Shown here in pieces: positions 29,011 to 37,611 of a stretch of 64,000 bases of DNA. The first letter of the stretch is position 1. Every line of letters begins with the position of its first letter. The notes below the pieces were generated by a model. That model did not search any database, had not been told where the DNA came from, and saw nothing but the letters and a program-made list of their open reading frames with translations. The DNA lies in contig NZ_JAJOHV010000058.1 in NCBI RefSeq assembly GCF_021129175.1, positions 156,277 through 220,276 on the forward strand, written 5' to 3'. The DNA is from Chromobacterium piscinae. Lineage in GTDB: Bacteria; Pseudomonadota; Gammaproteobacteria; Burkholderiales; Chromobacteriaceae. The position numbers and the translations under genes were made by a program.

Positions 29011-29811
29011 TCACGACTTGACGGAAGAAATCACCCCCTCACTAGGAGAACTTGGCACTGCACTATAAAAACGTTTCGGCATCCGGCCGGCCAGATAGGC
29101 GGCTCGGCCAGCTTCCACGGCCAATTTCATGGCGTGCGCCATTTGAACCGGATTGCGCGCAGCGGCAATCGCGGTATTCATCAGCACGCCGTCGCAGCCC
29201 AATTCCATCGCTATCGCCGCGTCGGACGCGGTGCCGACGCCGGCATCCACGATCACGGGGACATTGGACTGCTCGATGATCAATTGCAGGTTCCACGGAT
29301 TCAGGATCCCCATGCCGGAGCCGATCAGGCTGGCCAGCGGCATGATCGCGCAGCAGCCGATCTGCTCCAGCTCGCGCGCGACGATGGGGTCGTCCGAGGT
29401 ATAAACCAAGACATCGAATCCCTCCGCCACCAGCACCTCGGCGGCCTTGAGGGTTTCCTTCACATTGGGGTACAGATTGTTCGGGTCCCCCAGCACCTCC
29501 AGCTTCACGAAACGATGGTCGTCGAGAAGCTCCCGTGCCAGCCGCAAGGTGCGCACGGCGTCTTCGGCGGAATAGCATCCCGCCGTGTTGGGCAGGAGGT
29601 TATACCGGTTTTGCGGCAAAAAGTCCAGCAAATTCGGCTCGTTAGCGTTCTGACCCAGGTTCACCCGCCGTATCGCCGCGGTGACGATTTCGGTGCCGGA
29701 GGCGTCCAGCGCCGCCGCGGTCTGCTCGAAATCCTTATATTTGCCGGTCCCCACCAGCAAGCGAGAACCGTACTCTCGGCCGGCTATCACCAGTTTATCG
29801 TCCACCTGCAT
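29011..29811 (-). CDS. thiG: Thiazole synthase ThiG
   Basis: ThiG forms the thiazole phosphate of thiamine from deoxyxylulose 5-phosphate, dehydroglycine and ThiS thiocarboxylate. The barrel motifs are clear: GTGKYKDF, the KLEVLGD strand with the Schiff-base Lys, and [10 protein letters not shown] near the phosphate site. The start at 29809-29811 ([11 protein letters not shown]) has GGAAG eight bases upstream; an ATG five codons earlier lacks an RBS. The gene follows thiS by 42 bp and ends the gmk-rpoZ-spoT-thiS-thiG run. No TPP riboswitch is visible immediately upstream. Confidence 0.96.
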   Translation of the reverse strand: MQVDDKLVIAGREYGSRLLVGTGKYKDFEQTAAALDASGTEIVTAAIRRVNLGQNANEPNLLDFLPQNRYNLLPNTAGCYSAEDAVRTLRLARELLDDHRFVKLEVLGDPNNLYPNVKETLKAAEVLVAEGFDVLVYTSDDPIVARELEQIGCCAIMPLASLIGSGMGILNPWNLQLIIEQSNVPVIVDAGVGTASDAAIAMELGCDGVLMNTAIAAARNPVQMAHAMKLAVEAGRAAYLAGRMPKRFYSAVPSSPSEGVISSVKS

Positions 29812-29853
29812 TCCCTTTTCTTCCATTGACGTCAGAACGGCAGGAAAGCGGAC

Positions 29854-30054
29854 TCAGCCGCCGCCGACCGCCACCACGATTTCCAGTTCGTCGCCGTCGG
29901 CCAGCCTCGCCTCGGCGAAGCTGCCGCGGGGCACGATCTCGCCGTTGCGCTCGATGGCGATGCGCTTGCCGGCCAGATCCAGCGCGGCGACCAGCTCGGC
30001 GAACGTGGCGATGCCGGCGAAGCTTCTGTCTTCGCCGTTGATGCGTAGATTCAT
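29854..30054 (-). CDS. thiS: Sulfur carrier protein ThiS
   Basis: This is a ubiquitin-like sulfur carrier of 66 residues ending in the required Gly-Gly (VVAVGGG), which is thiocarboxylated for thiazole synthesis. The ATG at 30052-30054 gives MNLRINGED, the usual N-terminus. A GTG at 30063 overlapping the spoT stop would add three residues. It lies directly after spoT and before its partner thiG. Confidence 0.93.
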   Translation of the reverse strand: MNLRINGEDRSFAGIATFAELVAALDLAGKRIAIERNGEIVPRGSFAEARLADGDELEIVVAVGGG

Positions 30055-30059
30055 TTGGC

Positions 30060-32216
30060 TCACTTTCTCTCCACGCGCTGCACCACCGCCAGCTGGCGGA
30101 CGGCCGCGAGCACGCGCTCCAGGTGCTCCACCCCCTCCACCTGCAGGCGGAAGTGGATATTGAACAGGCTATCGCCGTCGCGGCTGCTGTCCTGGGTGTC
30201 GGCGCTCTCGATATTGGCCGAGGCCTGCGAGATCGCGGTGGCGATGTCGGCCAGCGCGCCGCGCTCGTTGCGCGACAGCACGCCGACGGTGACGCCGAAC
30301 ATCCGGTCGCGCTGCGCCTCCCAGTTGACCTCCAGCAGCTTGTCCGGATCGGCGCGGCGCGCGTTCGGACAGCTGACCCGGTGTATCACCAGGCCCTGGC
30401 CCTTAGTGATCACGCCCAGGATGTCGTCACCGGGCAGCGGATTGCAGCAGCTGGACAGCTGCACCATTCCGGCCTCGTTGCCGCGGATGGTGATCGGACC
30501 GACGCGCACGCCCTCGCCCAGCCGCTCGCCGGCAAGCTCCAGCATCCGGCGCGCCACCACGATGGGCAGCAGCTTGCCGGCGCCGATCTCGGCCAGCGCG
30601 TCGTCGAAACCGTGCATCTTTTCGCCGTAGGCGGCGAGATACTCGGCGCGCAGCTCGTCGCTGACCGCCAGCGGCGTCGACGCCAGCGCGCCCACCGCCT
30701 GCCTGAGCAGCTTCTCGCCCAGCGCCACCGCCTCCTCGCGCTGCAGGCTCTTCAGATAGTTGCGGATGCCGGAGCGGGCGCGGCCGCTCTGCACGAAAGC
30801 CAGCCACGACGGATTCGGCTTGGCCTGGGTGGAGGTGATGATCTCGACGGTGTCTCCGTTGCGCAAGGCGGAGCGCAGCGGCACCAGCGCGTGATTGACG
30901 CGCGCGGCGATGCAGCGGTGGCCGACGTCGGTATGCACCGCGTAGGCGAAGTCCACCGGGGTGGAGCCCTGCGGCAGCACCATGATCTTGCCCTTGGGCG
31001 TGAACACGTAGACTTCGTCCGGGAACAGGTCGATCTTGATGTGCTCGAGGAACTCGACGGCGTCGTCGCTCTCCTCCTGCATGTCCAAGAGCTTCTGCAG
31101 CCACTGGTGGGTGCGCTGCTGCGCGGTGTTGACGCCCTCGCCGCTCTTGTACATCCAGTGCGAAGCCACGCCGGCCTCGGCCACGTTGTGCATCTCGCGG
31201 GTGCGGATCTGCATCTCCACCGGCGTGCCGTAAGGGCCGAACAGCGTGGTGTGCAGGCTTTGGTAGCCATTGCCCTTGGGAATGGCGATGTAATCCTTGA
31301 ATTTGCCGGGAATCGGCTTGTACAGGCTGTGCAGCGCGCCCAGCGCCAGATAGCAGGCCGGGATGTCGTTGACGACGACGCGGAAGCCGTAGATGTCCAG
31401 CACCTCGGAGAAGGACAGGTGCTTCTCCTGCATCTTCTTGTAGATGCTGTAGAGGTTCTTCTCGCGGCCCTTGATCGTGGCCTCGATATTGCTCTGCACC
31501 AGCCGCTGGCTGACGGCCAGCAGAATCTTGTTGACCACTTCGCGGCGGTTGCCGCGCGCCGCGCGCACCGCCTTGGACAATACGCTGTAGCGGTGCGGGT
31601 GCAGATGCTTGAACGCCAGATCCTGCAGTTCGCGGTAGACCTTGTTCAGGCCGATGCGGTTGGCGATCGGCGCGTAGATTTCCAGGGTTTCCAGCGCGAT
31701 GCGGCGGCGCTTGTCCTCGCGCATCGAATCCAGCGTGCGCATATTGTGCAGCCGGTCAGCCAGCTTGACGATGATCACGCGGATGTCGCGCGCCATCGCC
31801 AGCACCATCTTGCGGAAGCTTTCGGCCTGGGCGTCTTCCTTGGTCTGGTATTCCAGCCTTTCCAGCTTGGACAGGCCGTCCACCAGATCGGCGACGATCT
31901 TGCCGAACTTCTCGATCAGCGTCGGCTTGGTGACGCCGGTGTCTTCCAGCACGTCGTGCAGCAGCGCGGCGGCCAGGCCCTGCACGTCCAGCCGCCAGTC
32001 GGTGAGCATGGTGGCCACCGCCAGCGGATGGGTGATGTAGGGCTCCCCGCTCTTGCGAGTCTGCCCCTCGTGCGCCTCGCGGCTGACCTGGAAGGCCAGC
32101 CTGAGCATCTCGACGTCTTCCGGCTTGAGATAGCGCGCGGCGCTCTCCAGGAACGCCGCCGCTTCGGACTCGATCAGGGCGTTGTAGTCGATGCCTGTCT
32201 CAATGCCGGTGCCCAT
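30060..32216 (-). CDS. spoT: Bifunctional (p)ppGpp synthetase/hydrolase SpoT
   Basis: This enzyme makes and degrades the stringent-response alarmone. It has 718 residues from ATG 32214-32216 with GGAG seven bases upstream. The N-terminal HD hydrolase motif is intact (LLHDVLEDTG, then KLADRLHNMRTL). The synthetase region contains YGFRVVV and KDYIAIPKGNGYQSLHT. A TGS domain (VYVFTPKGKIMVLPQGSTPVDFAY), a helical region with the conserved SSCCNPLPGD and a C-terminal ACT domain follow. The gmk-rpoZ-spoT order is the classical one, here extended by thiS and thiG. Confidence 0.97.
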   Translation of the reverse strand: MGTGIETGIDYNALIESEAAAFLESAARYLKPEDVEMLRLAFQVSREAHEGQTRKSGEPYITHPLAVATMLTDWRLDVQGLAAALLHDVLEDTGVTKPTLIEKFGKIVADLVDGLSKLERLEYQTKEDAQAESFRKMVLAMARDIRVIIVKLADRLHNMRTLDSMREDKRRRIALETLEIYAPIANRIGLNKVYRELQDLAFKHLHPHRYSVLSKAVRAARGNRREVVNKILLAVSQRLVQSNIEATIKGREKNLYSIYKKMQEKHLSFSEVLDIYGFRVVVNDIPACYLALGALHSLYKPIPGKFKDYIAIPKGNGYQSLHTTLFGPYGTPVEMQIRTREMHNVAEAGVASHWMYKSGEGVNTAQQRTHQWLQKLLDMQEESDDAVEFLEHIKIDLFPDEVYVFTPKGKIMVLPQGSTPVDFAYAVHTDVGHRCIAARVNHALVPLRSALRNGDTVEIITSTQAKPNPSWLAFVQSGRARSGIRNYLKSLQREEAVALGEKLLRQAVGALASTPLAVSDELRAEYLAAYGEKMHGFDDALAEIGAGKLLPIVVARRMLELAGERLGEGVRVGPITIRGNEAGMVQLSSCCNPLPGDDILGVITKGQGLVIHRVSCPNARRADPDKLLEVNWEAQRDRMFGVTVGVLSRNERGALADIATAISQASANIESADTQDSSRDGDSLFNIHFRLQVEGVEHLERVLAAVRQLAVVQRVERK

Positions 32217-32239
32217 CTTCACGCTCCGCGCTGCGTCAA

Positions 32240-32446
32240 TCAGGCCTTGCCGCGGTTCAGGAGTTCTTTGCCGACGTGGCCGGCGGCGATTTCACGCAGG
32301 GCGATCACGGTCGGCTTGTGGCGGCCCGGCTCCACGAAGGAGCTGGCGCCGGAGGCCACTTGGCGGGCGCGGTAGGCGGCGGCCAGGGTCAGGTCAAAAC
32401 GGTTCTGGATGCGGTCCAGGCAGTCGTCAACGGTAATACGGGCCAT
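32240..32446 (-). CDS. rpoZ: RNA polymerase omega subunit
   Basis: The product has 68 residues starting [19 protein letters not shown], with the conserved AAYRARQ segment. Omega stabilises the beta-prime subunit and forms part of a ppGpp site in proteobacteria. It lies 23 bp before spoT and 81 bp after gmk. Confidence 0.97.
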   Translation of the reverse strand: MARITVDDCLDRIQNRFDLTLAAAYRARQVASGASSFVEPGRHKPTVIALREIAAGHVGKELLNRGKA

Positions 32447-32527
32447 GATCTCTCTCAGCTAAATGACGGTTACAGGGTTCACTATATCGATTTTCGTCCC
32501 GTCCGGCACAGCGGGACGGAACTATTT

Positions 32528-33160
32528 TCATTTCGCGCCGGCGGTGCCCATGCGGCGGAACATGTCGGCCAGGCGGCGGCGCTGCGGGCCGCTCTTCAGG
32601 CGCTGCGCCCGGACAATGCTGATCAGGTCCAGCTTGGCGCGCTCGAAATCGTCGTTGACCACGATGTAGTCGTATTCGTCGATCTTGTCGATCTCGGCGC
32701 GGGCCGAGGCCAGCCGGCGCAGAATCACCTCTTCGGTATCGGTGTCGCGGCCGCGCAGACGACGCTCCAGCTCTTCGATAGACGGCGGAGCGATGAAGAT
32801 GCCGATGGCGTCGGGAAACACTGCGCGCACTTGTTCGGCGCCCTGCCAGTCGATTTCCAGCAGGATATCCTGGCCGGCTTCCAGACGGCTGCGTATCCAC
32901 GGCGCGCTGGTGCCATAGCAATTGCCATACACCTCGGCGTGCTCGAGGAAGTCGCCGCGCGCCACCATGGCGTCGAACACCGAGCGGTCGACGAAGTGAT
33001 AGTGCTTGCCGTCGACCTCGCCCTTGCGCGCCGCGCGGGTGCTGTAGGACACCGACAACTCGACGCTGGGCTCGGCCTGCAGCAAGGCCGCCACCAGCGA
33101 AGTCTTGCCGGCGCCGGACGGCGCGACCACGATGTAAATGTTCCCGATAAGCTGGCTCAT
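32528..33160 (-). CDS. gmk: Guanylate kinase
   Basis: It converts GMP to GDP with ATP. The product has 210 residues, the normal length. The P-loop is APSGAGKTSLV, the GMP-binding region includes SYSTRAARKGEVDGKHYHF, and DILLEIDWQGAEQVR is typical. It is the first gene of the gmk-rpoZ-spoT operon. A perfect 10-bp palindrome lies just upstream of the ATG, between gmk and a divergent purine permease gene. Confidence 0.97.
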   Translation of the reverse strand: MSQLIGNIYIVVAPSGAGKTSLVAALLQAEPSVELSVSYSTRAARKGEVDGKHYHFVDRSVFDAMVARGDFLEHAEVYGNCYGTSAPWIRSRLEAGQDILLEIDWQGAEQVRAVFPDAIGIFIAPPSIEELERRLRGRDTDTEEVILRRLASARAEIDKIDEYDYIVVNDDFERAKLDLISIVRAQRLKSGPQRRRLADMFRRMGTAGAK

Positions 33161-33165
33161 AAATA

Positions 33166-33175
33166 CAAACGTTTG
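33166..33175. promoter_or_regulatory. Palindrome CAAACGTTTG, possible LacI/PurR-type operator
   Basis: CAAACGTTTG is a perfect palindrome with the central CG typical of LacI-family operators, and it resembles the core of the PurR box. It sits six bases upstream of gmk and in the region divergent to the purine permease. Whether a PurR-like regulator exists here cannot be seen in the window. Confidence 0.3.
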
Positions 33176-33323
33176 CCGAAGAGTAATTTTTCAGGATATC
33201 ACAGCGGGGCTGCCATTGTTAAGCAATGACATATTTTCACGTCAAGATTTAGGTGTTTGAGCGCCTGGAGGCCGATAATGCCGCGTTTTCCGAACTCGCG
33301 CGATCCGCCCGGAGTCATTCTTC

Positions 33324-34622
33324 ATGCAACTGCTGGAAAGCTTTTTCAAGCTCAAAGAGCACGGCACCACGGTCAAAACCGAGGTGATAGCCGGCTTCAC
33401 CACCTTCCTGACCATGGCCTACATCATCCTGGTCAACCCGCTGATCCTGTCCTCCACCGGCATGGACCTGAACGCGGTGTTCGTCGCCACTTGCCTGGCC
33501 GCCGCGCTGGGCACCGCCATCATGGGCCTGGTGGCCAACTACCCGATCGCGCTGGCGCCGGGCATGGGCCTGAACGCCTACTTCACCTTCAGCGTGGTCA
33601 AGGGCATGGGCCTGTCGTGGGAAACCGCGCTGGGCGCGGTGTTCATTTCCGGCATCGTGTTCCTGGCTGTCAGCCTGTTCAAGGTGCGGGAGGCCATCGT
33701 CAACGCGATTCCGCAGTCGCTGAAGTTCGCCATCTCGGCCGGCGTCGGCATGTTCCTCGCCATCATCGCGCTGAAGAACGCCGGCGTGATCGCGCCGCAC
33801 CCGGAAACCTATCTGACGCTGGGCGACATCCACAAGCCCACCACGCTGCTGGCCATCTTCGGCTTCTTTCTGATCGTGGCGCTGGAATACCGCAAGGTGC
33901 CGGGCTCCATCATCATCGGCATCCTGGTGGTGACCGTGCTGTCGATCGCGCTCGGCCTGTCGCCGTTCAAGGGCATCGTCGCCCCGGTGCCGAGCATGGC
34001 GCCCACCTTCATGGCGATGGACATCCAGGGCGCGCTGCATGCCGGCCTGATCGGCGTGATCTTCGTGTTCTTCTTCGTCGACCTGTTCGACACCACCGGC
34101 ACCCTGGTCGGCGTGTCGCACCGCGCCGGCCTTTTGGACAAGGACGGCAAGCTGCCGCGCCTGAAGCGCGCGCTGATGGCCGACTCCATCGCCATCACCG
34201 CCGGCGCCGCGATGGGCACCTCGTCCACCACCGCCTACATCGAATCCGCCGCGGGCACCGCCGTCGGCGGCCGCACCGGCCTGACCGCCGTGGTGGTGGC
34301 GCTGCTGTTCCTGGCCGCCCTGTGGCTGTCGCCGCTGGCCGCCACCGTGCCGGCCTACGCCACCGCGCCGGCGTTGTGCTACGTCGCCGTGCTGATGGCG
34401 CGGGGCCTGGCCGAAATCGAATGGAACGACCTGACCGAATCCGCCCCGGCGGTGATGACCGCGCTGGCGATGCCGTTCACCTTCTCGATCGCCGACGGCA
34501 TCGCCTTCGGCTTCATCAGCTACGCGGTGATCAAGATCCTGGCCGGCCGCTTCTCCGACCTTCGCCCGGCGGTGGTGATCATCGCCGCGCTGTGGATCTT
34601 CAAGCTGGCTTTCTTCCACTGA
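33324..34622 (+). CDS. AzgA-type adenine/guanine/hypoxanthine permease
   Basis: This inner-membrane purine transporter of the NCS2/AzgA branch has 432 residues and about 12 or more hydrophobic segments. Typical motifs are EVIAGFTTFLTMAYIILVNP near the N-terminus, APGMGLNAYFTF, and later FFFVDLFDTTGTLVG and GTSSTTAYIESAAG. It is transcribed divergently from gmk and followed by a strong terminator and by apt, so the locus links uptake and salvage of purine bases. The exact substrate cannot be assigned. Confidence 0.93.
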   Translation: MQLLESFFKLKEHGTTVKTEVIAGFTTFLTMAYIILVNPLILSSTGMDLNAVFVATCLAAALGTAIMGLVANYPIALAPGMGLNAYFTFSVVKGMGLSWETALGAVFISGIVFLAVSLFKVREAIVNAIPQSLKFAISAGVGMFLAIIALKNAGVIAPHPETYLTLGDIHKPTTLLAIFGFFLIVALEYRKVPGSIIIGILVVTVLSIALGLSPFKGIVAPVPSMAPTFMAMDIQGALHAGLIGVIFVFFFVDLFDTTGTLVGVSHRAGLLDKDGKLPRLKRALMADSIAITAGAAMGTSSTTAYIESAAGTAVGGRTGLTAVVVALLFLAALWLSPLAATVPAYATAPALCYVAVLMARGLAEIEWNDLTESAPAVMTALAMPFTFSIADGIAFGFISYAVIKILAGRFSDLRPAVVIIAALWIFKLAFFH

Positions 34623-34646
34623 ACGCACAATAATCGGCTCATCCGA

Positions 34647-34676
34647 CGGCCTGCCGCTCGCGGCGGGCCGTTTTTT
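34647..34676 (+). terminator. Terminator of the purine permease gene
   Basis: CGGCCTGCCG pairs with CGGCGGGCCG around CTCG, with one wobble pair, and is followed by TTTTTT. Confidence 0.85.
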
Positions 34677-34715
34677 CTGAACGACGCCAGTCGGCACAGT
34701 CTCTTGATTTCGAAG

Positions 34716-34721
34716 TACAAT
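34716..34721 (+). promoter_or_regulatory. Predicted -10 element of apt
   Basis: TACAAT lies seven bases before the apt ATG, so transcription would start at or next to the start codon. The -35 match 17 bp upstream (GGCACA) is weak. This placement suggests a leaderless or nearly leaderless mRNA. Confidence 0.4.
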
Positions 34722-34727
34722 AGGCCC

Positions 34728-35285
34728 ATGGAAAACCTCAGCAACCTCGACTACTCCAGCTACCTGAAGGGCTGGATCCGCACCGTGCCCAACTGGCCGC
34801 AACAGGGCGTGATGTTCCGCGACATCACCCCGCTGCTGCAGAATCCGAAAACCTTCCGCATGCTGATCGACATCTATGTCCATCGCTACATGATGGAAAA
34901 GGTGGATCTGGTGGCGGGCCTGGACGCGCGCGGCTTCATCATCGGCTCGGTGCTGGCCTATGAGCTGAACGTCGGTTTCGTGCCGATCCGCAAGAAGGGC
35001 AAGCTGCCGTTCACCACGGTGGAAGAAGAATACGAGCTGGAATACGGCAACGCCGCGGTGGAAATGCACACCGACGCCTGCAAACCGGGCGACCGCGTGA
35101 TTCTGATCGACGACCTGGTCGCCACCGGCGGCACCATGATGGCCGGCTACAAGCTGCTCAAGCGCATGGGCGCCGACGTGCTGGAAGCCGCCGCCATCAT
35201 CGAACTGCCCGAGCTGGGCGGCGGCCAGCTGGTGCGCGACGGCGGCCTGGACCTGTTCACCGTCTGCAGCTACGAAGGCCATTGA
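34728..35285 (+). CDS. apt: Adenine phosphoribosyltransferase
   Basis: It converts adenine and PRPP to AMP. The product has 185 residues from the ATG at 34728. The PRPP-binding loop [14 protein letters not shown] is complete, and [17 protein letters not shown] and [11 protein letters not shown] are typical of Apt. An in-frame TTG eight codons upstream is unlikely because the -10 element lies inside that extension. It lies downstream of the purine permease. Confidence 0.96.
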   Translation: MENLSNLDYSSYLKGWIRTVPNWPQQGVMFRDITPLLQNPKTFRMLIDIYVHRYMMEKVDLVAGLDARGFIIGSVLAYELNVGFVPIRKKGKLPFTTVEEEYELEYGNAAVEMHTDACKPGDRVILIDDLVATGGTMMAGYKLLKRMGADVLEAAAIIELPELGGGQLVRDGGLDLFTVCSYEGH

Positions 35286-35310
35286 GCGCGACTCTCGCCT
35301 GCGCATGTTG

Positions 35311-35337
35311 AAAACGGAGCCGACGGCTCCGTTTTTC
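35311..35337 (+). terminator. apt terminator
   Basis: ACGGAGCC pairs with GGCTCCGT around a short loop and is followed by a T run. Confidence 0.85.
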
Positions 35338-35348
35338 ATGGCGCAATG

Positions 35349-35374
35349 AAAAAAGCCCGGCGGGCTTGCCGGGC
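35349..35374 (-). terminator. Terminator of the PadR/HAAS operon
   Basis: On the minus strand GCCCGGC pairs with GCCGGGC and is followed by TTTTTT. It lies just downstream of the last gene of the padR operon. Confidence 0.8.
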
Positions 35375-35399
35375 AAAGGGACACGGAGTCATACCGCAA

Positions 35400-36173
35400 T
35401 CAGTTGCGTTCCAGCGACACCTTCACCGCCGAACCGCCGACTCTAAGCTTCAGCGGCGCGCCGGACGTGTTGGCCCAGTCGCCGCTGACCTTGCTGGCCT
35501 GCCCGCTGACCTGGTAATCCAGCTTGGCCTGCCGGTCGGCATGGAAATCCAGATTCACCATCTGGCCTTTGACGTCGACGCTGGCCGCCGGCTGCGCGCC
35601 GCGCAGCTTGAGGTCGGCCTTCACCGCCTGCCCTTCCAGCGCCACGCCGCGGGTCGTGCCGTCGAACTCCAGATTCACCGCCTGGCCCTTGGCCTTCAGA
35701 TCATCGACGCTGGCGTCCACCTCGGCCTTGACCGCGTCGCCACTCAGCGCCACCGCGCCGTAAACGCCTTTCAGATCCACTTTCAACGCCTGTCCGCGCA
35801 TCTGCACCGAGGAGAATCGCCCGTTCAGGTCGCCGTCGAACGCGCGCATATCCACGCCCACCTGCTTGCCGGGCTTGACGTTGCCGCGGACCGTCAGCTT
35901 GCAACGGTCGCCGACCGGCTTGTTCAGCTTGACCTGGAAGGTCAGGTCTCCCCCCATCCGGGTCACCGTCACCTTGCAGTCTGCGTCCGACCAGTTGCGC
36001 TTCTCCACATCCAGCTTGTAGGGCCTGGCGGCGTCGGCGCTCAGCTCCAGCTTCAGCGCGTCGCCGTTGAAATTCAGCCGGTCGATGCCGGCGGCGTCCT
36101 CCGCCCGCGCGGCCGCGCTGCCCAGCAGCAGCAGCAGCAGCAGCAGCCCGCAGCCAATCTTGACGATGTTCAT
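35400..36173 (-). CDS. Secreted beta-rich hypothetical protein (DUF4097-like)
   Basis: The product has 257 residues from ATG 36171-36173, with GAGGA upstream. It has a signal peptide with a run of eight leucines encoded by a CTG repeat, and predicted cleavage after ARA. The mature part repeats short strands such as GQALKVDLKGV, GDAVKAEVDAS, GQAVNLEFDG and GQAVKADLKLRG, spaced about 22-25 residues apart, consistent with a repetitive beta-helix or adhesin-like fold of the kind often placed beside HAAS-domain proteins. It is probably periplasmic or surface exposed. It is the last gene of the PadR operon. The function is unknown. Confidence 0.85.
   Translation of the reverse strand: MNIVKIGCGLLLLLLLLGSAAARAEDAAGIDRLNFNGDALKLELSADAARPYKLDVEKRNWSDADCKVTVTRMGGDLTFQVKLNKPVGDRCKLTVRGNVKPGKQVGVDMRAFDGDLNGRFSSVQMRGQALKVDLKGVYGAVALSGDAVKAEVDASVDDLKAKGQAVNLEFDGTTRGVALEGQAVKADLKLRGAQPAASVDVKGQMVNLDFHADRQAKLDYQVSGQASKVSGDWANTSGAPLKLRVGGSAVKVSLERN
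36123..36146 (-). repeat. Trinucleotide repeat (CAG/CTG)x8 in a signal peptide
   Basis: Eight perfect CAG units on the plus strand encode the Leu8 core of the signal peptide of the 257-residue secreted protein. Unit gain or loss would change the length of the hydrophobic core without a frameshift. Confidence 0.9.
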
Positions 36174-36196
36174 CTCGGTTTTCCTCAGCAAGCGTT

Positions 36197-36475
36197 TCAG
36201 TTCAGGAACAGCCAGTAACCGGCCAGCGTGGCCGCCAGCGCGGCGGCCAGCGCCAGGCCATGGATGGCCAGCCTCTCCCGGCCGGATCGGCGGGAAAGCC
36301 CGGCGGCCAGCTGGCGGGTATCGGCCAGCACGGCCAGCAAGCGGCTTTCGCTGGCGCGGTCGGCCACCGCGCCGCGGATGTAGCCGCGATAATCGCGGAG
36401 AATCTTGCGCAATTCGGCTTCCGGCAATTCGACCAGGGTCAGTTGCAACTGTTGCAGGCAGGCATCGTTCTTCAT
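36197..36475 (-). CDS. Small HAAS-like membrane protein
   Basis: The product has 92 residues from ATG 36473-36475 with GGGAG upstream. The N-terminal helix pair (LPEAELRKILRDYRGYI) resembles the HAAS core of DUF1700 proteins. One transmembrane segment lies at the C-terminus (about 72-91). It sits between the larger HAAS membrane protein and the secreted beta-rich protein in the PadR operon. It probably works with them; the function is unknown. Confidence 0.8.
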   Translation of the reverse strand: MKNDACLQQLQLTLVELPEAELRKILRDYRGYIRGAVADRASESRLLAVLADTRQLAAGLSRRSGRERLAIHGLALAAALAATLAGYWLFLN

Positions 36476-36504
36476 GATCCATACTCCCATCGCAAATTTA
36501 AGGT

Positions 36505-37611
36505 TCAGGCCGCGGCGTTTTCGCCATCCTTGCCGGACACCAGTTCAATCTGATACTTCACGTAAGCCACCAGCGCGCGCCAGGTCAGCCGGGTCAGCCA
36601 CACGCAGAACACCAGCCCCAGCGAGCCGCCGAGCAGCAGCATCAGCCCCACCACCAGCGCGCTCATGCCCACCGACAGCCCCGGCAGCGCATCGATCTGG
36701 ATATGGTCCATGCCGTCCTTCAATTCGATGCTGCGCTCGGAAATCTCCAGCGTGCTGTCGCCATCCTTCAGCGAGATGCTGCCGTTCGGCCCGCTGGCCA
36801 CCAGTTTCAGCACGGTCCCGCCGGCGGACACATCCAGCGTCTCCAGGCGCTTGCCGTCGTCGACCCGGGCGGTGAATACGTCCCCGCTGTCCTCGCGCAG
36901 CTTCAATTCGCGGATCGCGCCGCCGTCGATGCTGACCTGGCCGTCATCGACCCGGGCCAGCTCGCGCACCGCCGGCTGGCTGGCGTCGACCGCCAGCTTG
37001 CCGCCAGACTTGGACACCAGCAGCAGCGCGCCCTGGCTGGTCTTGAGTTCGAAGCGGTCGCCATCGTCCGGCTCCAGCATCAGCAAGCCCTTGTCGATCC
37101 AGACCTGCCCGGAGTGGTCGTCCATCTCGCTGCGCCAAGCCATTTCGGCGCCGCTGTCGCCATAGCGGCCGATATACCAGCCTGAGCCGTCGCTGGTGAA
37201 CTGCGGCCAGCCGAACAGGCTGTGGCTGCCCCAGGCCAGCACCACCGCCAGCCCCGACAGCAGGAAGCCGACCGACGCGATGTAGCCCACTGTCAGAAAC
37301 AGCAGATAGACCAGCAAGGGGATGGCCAGGATGAAATTCAGCACGCCCAGCCCCGCGATCGACGCCACCACCCGCGTCAGGTTGGCGAAAGAGCGATGCT
37401 CCTGCCATTGCCGGTAATGGGTTTGCGCCTTCAGCTCCCGCGCCAGCTTCTGCGGGCTGCCCAGCGCCTCCACCACCTCGGCCTCGTCGCGGCCATCGGC
37501 CTGCGCGTCGCTGAAATACTCGTCGTAATCGGCGAGAATCTCGCGCACCGCCTCCGGCTTCAGGCCGGACAGCGCTTGCTCCAGCTGCCTCAGGAATTCC
37601 TTGCGTGTCAT
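36505..37611 (-). CDS. DUF1700/HAAS-domain membrane protein
   Basis: The product has 368 residues from ATG 37609-37611. The N-terminus is a HAAS domain (MTRKEFLRQLEQALSGL, then EILADYDEYF). Two hydrophobic segments follow (about 84-135). A long beta-rich extracytoplasmic region with Asp/Gly turns comes next, and a further transmembrane segment lies near the C-terminus (about 318-343). The start overlaps the padR stop as ATGA, so translation is coupled. HAAS proteins are typically paired with PadR regulators and envelope proteins; the role here is inferred as envelope-related. Confidence 0.88.
   Translation of the reverse strand: MTRKEFLRQLEQALSGLKPEAVREILADYDEYFSDAQADGRDEAEVVEALGSPQKLARELKAQTHYRQWQEHRSFANLTRVVASIAGLGVLNFILAIPLLVYLLFLTVGYIASVGFLLSGLAVVLAWGSHSLFGWPQFTSDGSGWYIGRYGDSGAEMAWRSEMDDHSGQVWIDKGLLMLEPDDGDRFELKTSQGALLLVSKSGGKLAVDASQPAVRELARVDDGQVSIDGGAIRELKLREDSGDVFTARVDDGKRLETLDVSAGGTVLKLVASGPNGSISLKDGDSTLEISERSIELKDGMDHIQIDALPGLSVGMSALVVGLMLLLGGSLGLVFCVWLTRLTWRALVAYVKYQIELVSGKDGENAAA

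Noticed and set aside
30060..32300. TPP riboswitch for thiS-thiG
   Set aside because: The genes are translationally close to spoT and no conserved THI-box pattern was seen upstream.
30123..32375. A 750-codon plus-strand frame opposite spoT
   Set aside because: SpoT on the minus strand is complete and conserved; the opposite frame reflects third-position GC bias.
33315..35399. A 694-codon minus-strand frame opposite the purine permease and apt
   Set aside because: Its product is low-complexity His/Gln/Gly-rich, spans two real genes and their terminator, and has no recognisable domain.
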